This document shows, one piece after another, positions 1 through 4,863 of a DNA stretch of 7,287 bases; position 1 is the first letter of the stretch, and the number at the start of each line of letters is the position of its first letter. Source of the stretch: CADCTB01 sp036269435 (GTDB lineage: Bacteria > Actinomycetota > Acidimicrobiia > Acidimicrobiales > AC-14). The stretch is from positions 1 to 7,287 of the forward strand of contig DATASA010000161.1 in assembly GCA_036269435.1 (NCBI GenBank), given 5' to 3'. Below the pieces are notes generated by a model. That model had not been told where the DNA came from, made no database searches, and saw only the letters and a program-made list of their open reading frames with translations. Made by a program: the position numbers and the translations under genes.

Positions 1-945
1 CTGCCGGTTCTGGAGAAGGTCATGCAGTCGGGCAAGCCGCTGCTGATCGTCACCGAGGACGTCGAGGGCGAGGCTCTCGCCACCCTCGTGGTCAACAAGA
101 TCCGGGGCACGTTCAAGTCGGTGGCGGTCAAGGCGCCCGGCTTCGGCGAGCGCCGCAAGGCCATGCTGCAGGACCTTGCCATCCTCACCGGCGGCCAGGT
201 CATCACCGAGGACGTCGGCCTCAAGCTGGAGAACGTCACCCTGGACATGCTGGGCCGGGCCCGCAAGGTCACCGTCACCAAGGACGAGACCACCCTGGTG
301 GAGGGCGCCGGTTCGGCGGCCGACATCAAGGGCCGCGTCAACCAGCTCAAGGCCGAGATGGAGAACACCGACTCCGACTACGACCGGGAGAAGATCCAGG
401 AGCGCCTGGCCAAGCTGTCCGGCGGCGTCGCCATCATCAAGGTCGGCGCGGCCACCGAGGTGGAGCTCCGTGAGAAGAAGCACCGCATCGAGGACGCGGT
501 CAGCACCACCAAGGCTGCGGTCGAGGAGGGTGTCGTGCCCGGCGGAGGCGTGGCCCTGCTCCGCGCCCAGGTCAAGGTCAACGAGCTGGCCCTCACGCTG
601 CACGGCGACGAGGCCACCGGGGCCCGCATCGTGTCCCGTGCCCTCGAGGAGCCGCTGAAGCAGATCGCGGTCAACGCCGGCATGGAGGGCGGTGTCGTGG
701 TCGAGCGGGTCCGCAACCTCGACGGCGCCAGCGGGCTGAACGCAGCCACGGGCGACTACGAGGATCTGTTCAAGGCCGGCGTCATCGACGCGGCCAAGGT
801 CACCCGGTCCGCCCTGCAGAACGCGGCGTCCATCGCCGCGCTGTTCCTGACCACCGAGTGCGTCATCGTCGACAAGCCCGAGAAGGAGACGGCGGGTGCC
901 GGCGGCGGCGGCATGGGTGGCATGGAAGGCATGGGCGACTTCTAG
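1..945 (+). CDS. groEL: Chaperonin GroEL (60 kDa), 3' part; 5' end outside window
   Basis: C-terminal 314 residues of the ATP-dependent chaperonin subunit, which forms 14-subunit double rings that fold cytosolic proteins. The frame is open from base 1, so the gene starts upstream. By comparison with E. coli GroEL, about 230 N-terminal residues are missing. What remains is the rest of the apical domain (PLLIVTEDVEGEALATLVVN, APGFGERRKAMLQD), the intermediate domain, and the C-terminal equatorial domain. The Asp at 493-495 in RIEDAV aligns with the ATP-hydrolysis Asp398 of E. coli, followed by the AAVEEGVVPGGGVAL signature. The tail is Gly/Met-rich (GGGGMGGMEGMGDF), the form typical of the main housekeeping GroEL, rather than the His-rich tail of actinobacterial GroEL1. 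No groES is visible, but it could lie upstream. Family assignment is certain. Confidence 0.98.
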   Translation: MPVLEKVMQSGKPLLIVTEDVEGEALATLVVNKIRGTFKSVAVKAPGFGERRKAMLQDLAILTGGQVITEDVGLKLENVTLDMLGRARKVTVTKDETTLVEGAGSAADIKGRVNQLKAEMENTDSDYDREKIQERLAKLSGGVAIIKVGAATEVELREKKHRIEDAVSTTKAAVEEGVVPGGGVALLRAQVKVNELALTLHGDEATGARIVSRALEEPLKQIAVNAGMEGGVVVERVRNLDGASGLNAATGDYEDLFKAGVIDAAKVTRSALQNAASIAALFLTTECVIVDKPEKETAGAGGGGMGGMEGMGDF

Positions 946-984
946 GAGCCAGCGCCCCCGGGCGACATTTTGCGAAGTACCGAA

Positions 985-1013
985 GCGGCCCCGGCCCCCA
1001 AGGCCGGGGCCGC
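985..1013 (+). terminator. Hairpin terminator after groEL
   Basis: Perfect 12-bp GC-only inverted repeat (985-996 with 1002-1013) around a 5-base loop, 40 bases after the groEL stop. It has no T-tract, which is common for actinobacterial terminators. It ends only 7 bases before the -10 box of the next gene, so it separates groEL transcription from the lipoprotein-hemQ unit. Confidence 0.75.
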
Positions 1014-1020
1014 CTCGCGG

Positions 1021-1026
1021 TAGCAT
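1021..1026 (+). promoter_or_regulatory. -10 box for a leaderless lipoprotein-hemQ transcript
   Basis: TAGCAT (TANNNT pattern) is followed by exactly six bases and then the GTG at 1033, so transcription probably starts at or next to the start codon. No Shine-Dalgarno sequence precedes this GTG, as expected for a leaderless message. No convincing -35 is seen, and its expected position falls in the loop of the groEL hairpin. Confidence 0.55.
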
Positions 1027-1032
1027 CCGGCG

Positions 1033-1467
1033 GTGACCACATCTCTGTTTCGGAACTGTGTCGTCGCACTCTTCGTCGCTCTCCTCGTAGGTGCCTGTGG
1101 CAGCAGCAACAAGATCAGCGGGGCCAAGGCTGCGTACGTCGCCCAGGTAGATCCCATCTGTAAGAACCTGCGCTCGCAGCTCGGCGGTGACCTGGGTTCG
1201 GATCCGGGCAAGCAGGCCGCCGCCGTCGCCGACGCAGTGGCGAAGATCATGGCCGTCCCCAAGCCGAAGGAGGACAGCGAGCGGGCCGACGTCTTCATCG
1301 CCGCGCTCAACAACGTCAACCTGTCCCTGCAGGACGTGGACCAGTCCCGCATGGTCAACGACCAGACCCGGGCCCAGAAGGCCGTGGACGGGGCCAAGGC
1401 CAACGCCAAGACCGCGGCTGCCGCGGCCAAGCAGTACCCGATGGTGGAGTGCGCGCAGACGCTGTGA
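1033..1467 (+). CDS. Small secreted lipoprotein of unknown function
   Basis: 144 residues, GTG start. The N-terminus is a lipoprotein signal peptide: Arg7, a hydrophobic stretch (about residues 9-19), then the lipobox V-G-A-C with the lipid-modified Cys22 followed by SSN. The mature part is about 120 residues, mostly predicted helical and Ala/Lys/Asp-rich. It holds two further cysteines, Cys42 (VDPICKNL) near the start and Cys140 (VECAQTL) near the end, which could form a disulfide outside the membrane. The segment AAYVAQVDPICKNL resembles small actinobacterial lipoproteins known only as hypothetical. The gene overlaps hemQ by GTGA and is probably cotranscribed with it. A link to haem at the cell surface can be imagined, but nothing in the sequence (no NEAT or haem-binding motif) shows it. 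The lipoprotein call is firm and the function is unknown. Confidence 0.85.
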   Translation: MTTSLFRNCVVALFVALLVGACGSSNKISGAKAAYVAQVDPICKNLRSQLGGDLGSDPGKQAAAVADAVAKIMAVPKPKEDSERADVFIAALNNVNLSLQDVDQSRMVNDQTRAQKAVDGAKANAKTAAAAAKQYPMVECAQTL

Positions 1468-2153
1468 AAGCGCCCGACCCCATCGTGTCCGCCCAGGGGT
1501 GGGGCGTGCTGCACCTCTTCTGCAAGCTCGGCCCGACGGTGGAGCACGAGTCGGTCGCCGCCGCGGTCAAGGGATGCCAGGCCGACGACCACCAGGTCGT
1601 GACCTTCGCCGTGCTCGGCCACAAGGCCGACATCGGCTTCATGGCCGTCGGCCCCGACCTGTGGCGGCTCCGGCGGCTCCAGGCCGATCTCGACGCCGCC
1701 GGGCTGGTGGTGGTCGACTCGTACGTGTCGCTGACCGAGGTGTCGGAGTACGCACAGGGGGTTCCGGCCGAGCGGCTCGAGCCCCGGCTGCACCCGATCC
1801 TGCCGCCCGAGGGCAAGCGGGTGATCTGCTTCTACGGCATGTCCAAGCGGCGCGACGTCGCCGGAAACTGGTACATGCTCCCGTACGAGGAGCGGCGGGA
1901 CCTGATGGAGAGCCACGGGCGCAAGGGTCGCGAGTTCGCCGGTCGGGTCGTCCAGCTCGTCACCGGCTCGACCGGCATCGACGACTGGGAGTGGGCCGTC
2001 ACCCTCTTCGCCGCCGACCCCGCCGACCTCAAGCAGTGTGTGTACGAGATGCGCTTCGATCCGGCGTCGGCTGTCTATGCCGACTTCGGCCCCTTCATCA
2101 CCGGCCTGGTCGGCCCGGTCGAGCAGGTGCTGGCCGAGGTGAGCCCGGGCTAG
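1464..2153 (+). CDS. hemQ: Coproheme decarboxylase (HemQ/ChdC), chlorite dismutase superfamily
   Basis: Last enzyme of the coproporphyrin-dependent haem pathway of monoderm bacteria: it decarboxylates two propionates of Fe-coproporphyrin III with H2O2 to give haem b, in the cytosol. About 229 residues, the family's normal size. Numbered from GTG 1464, visible family marks are CFYGMSKRR with Tyr124 and Lys128 (the YPMSK catalytic-Tyr segment, with Gly in place of the usual Pro), NWYMLPYEERR (135-145), LMESHGRKGREFAG with proximal haem ligand His151, and GSTGIDDWEWAVTLF and VYEMRFDPASA. His110, 14 residues before Tyr124, is a candidate for the distal His reported for actinobacterial enzymes. 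The start at 1464 gives a GTGA overlap with the lipoprotein stop; an in-frame GTG at 1449 is possible. A weak GGTGGAG lies 14 bases upstream. Its stop shares CTAG with the convergent gene. Confidence 0.95.
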   Translation: MKAPDPIVSAQGWGVLHLFCKLGPTVEHESVAAAVKGCQADDHQVVTFAVLGHKADIGFMAVGPDLWRLRRLQADLDAAGLVVVDSYVSLTEVSEYAQGVPAERLEPRLHPILPPEGKRVICFYGMSKRRDVAGNWYMLPYEERRDLMESHGRKGREFAGRVVQLVTGSTGIDDWEWAVTLFAADPADLKQCVYEMRFDPASAVYADFGPFITGLVGPVEQVLAEVSPG

Positions 2154-2755
2154 AGCTGCGGGCCGGTCGTGCGCTTGCGCTTCAGCTCGAAGAAATTCGG
2201 GGTGAAGGCCAGGCTGGAGACCGAGTCCCAGACGGCCAGCGCGGCGTCGCCGGTCGGGGCCGGTGACATGACCGGCCCGGAAATGCCGGTCATCCCGGCG
2301 TCGGTCCGGAACAGCAGGATGGGCACGGCGACCTCCGTGCCGACCTGTTCGATGGCCTCGGCCATCGAACCGCGGATCTCGGCGTCCCACCGCTCCTCGT
2401 CGGCCGCAGCCACGAAGCCCCGGTCGAGCCCGGCGGCCTCCAACGCGTCCGCCACCGCGTCGAGTGACTTGTCGTCCTGCAGGTGGAACCGGTTTCCGAT
2501 CTCGGTGTACAGCCGCCCGATCGGCTCATCGCCGTGCTCGGCCCACACCGCCTCGACCACGCGCAGGGTGCCCAGGGTCACCTGCAGGAGAGGCCGGTAC
2601 TCCTCGGGGATGTCCACGTCCTCGTTCTTGATGGCCAGGCTGTAGGCCCGCCACCGCACGGGCACGTCCCGCTCGGCCGTCACCTCGACCACCCAACGGG
2701 AGGTCATCCAGGTCCACGGTCAGCCGGGGTCGAAGAAGAAGTCCAGGGTGGTCAA
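2150..2755 (-). CDS. Predicted selenoprotein: Rv2466c-like DsbA-family (thioredoxin-fold) oxidoreductase, in-frame UGA = Sec12
   Basis: Homologue of the mycobacterial mycothiol-dependent reductase Rv2466c: a thioredoxin fold with helical insertion, active site CPWC, about 207 residues. Read from TTG 2755 through TGA 2720-2722, the protein has 201 residues and begins TTLDFFFDPG-U-PWTWMTSRW. The family has FDPxCPWCW-TSRW here, so UGA replaces the first, nucleophilic Cys and Thr15 replaces the second, giving a UxxT site. Further family marks are WRAYSLAIKNE (about 35-45), YTEIGNRFH (84-91), cis-Pro145 in VAVPILLF, GPVMSP, and FFELKRKRT near the C-terminus. Calling the gene from ATG 2707 gives 185 residues without an active site. 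A SECIS-like hairpin follows the UGA. The TTG sits six bases after a TACTGT -10 box, implying a leaderless message. No Cys remains at the active site, so activity needs Sec. A nonsense-mutated pseudogene is the alternative, but the rest of the frame is intact. The substrate is unknown. Confidence 0.85.
2687..2705 (-). promoter_or_regulatory. Candidate bacterial SECIS hairpin
   Basis: RNA on the (-) strand: GACC-U-CCC-GUU-GGG-U-GGUC. A 4-bp stem, a U/U mismatch, a 3-bp GC stem and a GUU loop (2695-2697). Between the UGA and the first loop base lie 22 nt, inside the usual bacterial range. The loop opens with GU and a U lies below the upper stem, as in the E. coli fdhF element bound by SelB (bulged U17, loop G23-U24). 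It lies wholly within the coding region, as bacterial SECIS elements do. Folding was done by eye. An alternative pairing of ACCUC with GAGGU in the same stretch competes. Confidence 0.6.
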
Positions 2756-2761
2756 GGTTCG

Positions 2762-2767
2762 ACAGTA
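2762..2767 (-). promoter_or_regulatory. -10 box for the selenoprotein gene, leaderless TTG start
   Basis: TACTGT on the (-) strand is followed by six bases (CGAACC) and TTG at 2755-2753. The spacing is identical to that before the lipoprotein gene. This supports TTG 2755, rather than ATG 2707, as the real start. No other ATG, GTG or TTG lies between the box and the UGA in this frame, and no Shine-Dalgarno site is present. Confidence 0.5.
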
Positions 2768-2773
2768 ACCCGA

Positions 2774-2779
2774 TACGCT
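2774..2779 (+). promoter_or_regulatory. -10 box for larE, back-to-back with the selenoprotein promoter
   Basis: TACGCT, eight bases before a GTG at 2788. It is separated by only six bases from the -10 box of the divergent gene, so the two polymerase footprints must overlap. A -35 hexamer is not recognisable. Confidence 0.45.
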
Positions 2780-2787
2780 CGGACGGC

Positions 2788-2817
2788 GTGATCTCGCCCA
2801 CGGGCCGCCCCCGGTGA
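2788..2817 (+). CDS. Possible leaderless nine-codon upstream ORF of larE
   Basis: GTG ATC TCG CCC ACG GGC CGC CCC CGG TGA encodes MISPTGRPR. It starts where the larE transcript is predicted to begin, and its TGA overlaps the larE start as GTGA (2814-2817). If translated, it would deliver ribosomes to a larE start that has no clear Shine-Dalgarno site. It ends in Arg-Pro-Arg with a Pro-rich middle. There is no homology evidence, only position, so it could be chance. Confidence 0.3.
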   Translation: MISPTGRPR

Positions 2818-3596
2818 CACCCCTCGACGTCCTGCGCGCCCGACTTCGGGAGCTCGGGCGGGTGGCGGTGGCCTTCAGCGGCGGTGCCGACTCCGCCTTG
2901 CTGGCCTGGGTCGCCAACGACACGCTCGGCCCGGAGCGGGTTCTCGCGGTGACCGCGGTGTCGCCCTCGCTGGCCGCCGACGAGGGGGCCGACTGCGCCG
3001 CGCTGGCCGCCGAGTGGGGCCTGCGCTGGCAGGCGGTACCCACCGCGGAGCTTGAGCGGGCCGCGTACGTCGCCAACGACACCGACCGCTGCTTCCACTG
3101 CAAGTCGGAGTTGATGGATGTCGTCGGTCCACTGGCCTGCGCCGAGAGGGCCACCGTCGTGCTCGGCGTGAACGTCGACGACCTCGGCGACCACCGCCCG
3201 GGACAGCGGGCGGCCCAGGACCGCGGCGCGGTCTTCCCGCTGGTCGACGCGGGCTTCACCAAGGTCGAGGTGCGCCGGGCGTCGCACGATCTCGGCCTGC
3301 GCACCTGGGACAAGCCGGCGGCCGCCTGCCTGGCCTCGCGCATCCCCTACGGCACGCCGGTCACGCTGTCGACGTTGGACGGGGTCGGCCGGGCCGAAGC
3401 GGGCCTGCACCGTCTCGGGTTCCGCCAGGTCCGCGTGCGCCACCACGGCGACGTCGCCCGCGTCGAGGTCGAGGTCGAGGAGCTGGCCGCCGCCCTGGCT
3501 TGCCGGGACCGGGTGGTGGCGACGGTGAAGGCGGCGGGCTACCGGTGGGTGACGCTGGACCTGGAGGGCTTCCGCTCGGGCAACCTCAACGGCTGA
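2814..3596 (+). CDS. larE: LarE-type ATP-dependent sacrificial sulfur transferase (PP-loop)
   Basis: 260 residues, close to the known LarE length. In Lactiplantibacillus plantarum, LarE adenylates the carboxylates of a nicotinate-derived dinucleotide and inserts sulfur taken from its own cysteine, making the nickel-pincer cofactor of lactate racemase. Visible features: ATP-binding PP-loop SGGADS (22-27) after VAVAF; DRCFHCKSEL with Cys93 and Cys96; GVNVDDLGDHRPG (118-130); KPAAACLASRIPYG with Cys172, which matches the sacrificial Cys176; and a C-terminal FRSGNLNG. The GTG start overlaps a possible upstream ORF, and no Shine-Dalgarno site is clear. larA, larB and larC are not in the window, so whether the target is the nickel-pincer precursor or another sulfur acceptor cannot be told here. 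It is divergent from the predicted selenoprotein gene. Family call is strong, pathway call moderate. Confidence 0.92.
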   Translation: MTPLDVLRARLRELGRVAVAFSGGADSALLAWVANDTLGPERVLAVTAVSPSLAADEGADCAALAAEWGLRWQAVPTAELERAAYVANDTDRCFHCKSELMDVVGPLACAERATVVLGVNVDDLGDHRPGQRAAQDRGAVFPLVDAGFTKVEVRRASHDLGLRTWDKPAAACLASRIPYGTPVTLSTLDGVGRAEAGLHRLGFRQVRVRHHGDVARVEVEVEELAAALACRDRVVATVKAAGYRWVTLDLEGFRSGNLNG

Positions 3597-3605
3597 ACCG
3601 GGCGC

Positions 3606-3620
3606 GCCGGCTCACCCGGC
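3606..3620. terminator. Weak hairpin between convergent larE and cupin genes
   Basis: GCCGG and CCGGC form a 5-bp stem around the 5-base loop CTCAC, beginning nine bases after the larE stop and overlapping the cupin stop. It could serve both directions, but it is short and lacks T-tracts. Confidence 0.25.
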
Positions 3621-4130
3621 CGCGGGAGCCGCCACAACCTGGATCGGGCCGTCGTCCGCGCCCCGCGGCGGCCCGAGGATCTGGCACGACACTCTGCCCA
3701 TGGCCTCGGCGACTGCCGTCGGAGTGACCGCCCAGCCCTCCGGCGCCGGGTCGCGAAGGTTCCAGCCGGCTTCCCGGAAGGCCGCCTCCAGGCCGCCCGG
3801 CGTGCAGATGTTGAGCACTTTGGCGGTCGCCGAGGTCACCCGGTAGGCGTGGGGCACGCCCCGGGGCAGGAAGCAGATGCCGCCGGGGCCGACCTCTCGG
3901 CGGGCGTCACCGACCCATACGGTCAGCGAGCCTTCGAGCACGAGGAAGACCTCGTCCTCGTGGCCGTGCACGTGGACGGGTGCCGCATCGCCGGCCGTGG
4001 CGTCGGTGCGGAGGATCATCAACTGGCCGTCGCTCGTCGCCGAGTCGAGCAGGATCTCGACGGTGGAGTCGCCGATCCAGCGGATGCGCTGGTGATCGGC
4101 GTCCTGGCTGAAGTAGGTGCTGAGCGTCAT
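3612..4130 (-). CDS. Cupin-domain protein (quercetin dioxygenase-like)
   Basis: 172 residues from ATG 4130. Single-domain cupin with both metal motifs: motif 1 PVHVHGHEDEVFLVLEG, giving His53, His55 and Glu60, with His57 also nearby; motif 2 FLPRGVPHAYRV, giving His94. This layout matches small quercetin-2,3-dioxygenase-like cupins that bind Fe or another divalent metal. After the barrel (about 35-110), a C-terminal helical part of some 60 residues follows (GGLEAAFREAGWNL to the Pro/Ala-rich end). The frame stays open further upstream to 4385, but that extension is only the opposite reading of the tetR gene. The ATG at 4130 forms ATGA with the tetR stop, showing translational coupling. Being in one unit with a TetR regulator suggests an inducible enzyme for a small aromatic or xenobiotic compound. 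The substrate is not predictable. Confidence 0.9.
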   Translation of the reverse strand: MTLSTYFSQDADHQRIRWIGDSTVEILLDSATSDGQLMILRTDATAGDAAPVHVHGHEDEVFLVLEGSLTVWVGDARREVGPGGICFLPRGVPHAYRVTSATAKVLNICTPGGLEAAFREAGWNLRDPAPEGWAVTPTAVAEAMGRVSCQILGPPRGADDGPIQVVAAPAAG

Positions 4131-4801
4131 CGGTTCGTGTCCTTTGTCGGGGGCGGAACGGGGAGCAGGTGGTACGTCAGAGCCTCGGTGAGCCAGGTCT
4201 CGAACCGGGCCGGAGACCAGCTCCGGGCGAGGACCAGCCGCTGGTAGTTGGTGGGGGAGATCAGCAGCCAGACCAGCTCGGCTGCCGTGTCGGGGTCGAG
4301 CCCGGGGCGAAGCGGTCCCTTGCCGTTCAGGTTGCGGACGTACTGCTCGGCCGCCGCGAGCCGCTGTGCCTCGCTCGACGTCCACAGCGCACGAAGGTCG
4401 GCGTCCGAGTCGGCCGCCCCGTGGAGCACGTCGTCCAGTGCCGCGTACCGGGACAGCAGGGCCGTCGTGTTGCGTGCCACCAGAGCGATCGTCCGATAGG
4501 GGTCGGGCTCCTCCAGCAGCTCGACGTACGCCGGCCGTTGCATGACAGGCACCGGCTCGTCGTCGCCGGCCATGGCGACGTCGCGCACGACCTTGAGCAC
4601 GGTGGCTTTGCTGCCGACGGCCGAGAACACCGTCGGCTTGGACACGCCGGCACGCGCCGCGATGGCGTCGACCGATGTTGCGCCGTACCCGTCGGCGACG
4701 AACAGCTCGTGGGCCGCGGCCAGGATGGCCGTGCGGGTCTGGCGCGCCGCCTGCGCACGCAGCGGGGAGCGGTACGCCCGGCCCGGCGTGGTGTCGTCCA
4801 C
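4127..4801 (-). CDS. TetR/AcrR-family transcriptional regulator
   Basis: 224 residues, GTG start at 4801. The N-terminal DNA-binding domain is clear: RQTRTAILAAAHELFVADGY (helix 1), SVDAIAARAGVSKPTVFSAV (helix-turn-helix, about 43-62), then GSKATVLKVV (helix 4). The recognition region has VFSAV where the family usually has LYRHF or VYYHF, an uncommon variant. The rest is an all-helical ligand-binding and dimerisation domain without a recognisable subtype (LDDVLHGAADSDADLRALWTSSEAQRLAA, LVWLLISPTNYQRLVLARSWSPARFETWL). The stop overlaps the start of the cupin gene (ATGA), so regulator and enzyme are one operon. The promoter directly before the GTG holds an AT-rich imperfect palindrome that could be its own operator. 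Autorepression with relief by a small ligand is the usual mode for the family and is inferred here. Confidence 0.93.
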   Translation of the reverse strand: MDDTTPGRAYRSPLRAQAARQTRTAILAAAHELFVADGYGATSVDAIAARAGVSKPTVFSAVGSKATVLKVVRDVAMAGDDEPVPVMQRPAYVELLEEPDPYRTIALVARNTTALLSRYAALDDVLHGAADSDADLRALWTSSEAQRLAAAEQYVRNLNGKGPLRPGLDPDTAAELVWLLISPTNYQRLVLARSWSPARFETWLTEALTYHLLPVPPPTKDTNR

Positions 4802-4808
4802 GCGGGCG

Positions 4809-4837
4809 AAGTTACTCAGAAACTATTTGTTATGCAA
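4809..4837 (-). promoter_or_regulatory. tetR-cupin promoter with possible operator
   Basis: On the (-) strand: -35 TTGCAT (4832-4837), a 17-base spacer, -10 TAACTT (4809-4814), then seven bases to GTG 4801, giving a leaderless message. This is the best complete promoter in the window. The spacer is strikingly AT-rich for this genome. It contains an imperfect palindrome CAnAA-N8-TTnTG (4817-4834), a candidate TetR-family operator lying between the two hexamers. Confidence 0.6.
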
Positions 4838-4863
4838 CCGGTAAAGTCGGCGGCGGGAGGTGC

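Noticed and set aside
942..2390. 482-codon open frame on the (-) strand across the lipoprotein and hemQ
   Set aside because: It is antisense to two well-supported genes and the composition is Arg/Gly/His/Ala-rich with no domain. This is typical of the shadow frame in very GC-rich DNA.
2720..2722. Reading the TGA as an ordinary stop, making 2150-2707 a pseudogene fragment
   Set aside because: The frame is otherwise perfect, the family sequence continues directly on both sides, the UGA coincides with the catalytic Cys, and promoter and SECIS-like features fit. It remains the main alternative until Sec machinery is shown.
2526..3446. 306-codon open frame on the (-) strand opposite larE
   Set aside because: Shadow of larE, which has all LarE motifs on the (+) strand.
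4131..4385. N-terminal extension of the cupin protein up to 4385
   Set aside because: The extra 85 residues are low-complexity reverse-frame reading of tetR. The ATG at 4130 with ATGA coupling starts right before the cupin domain.
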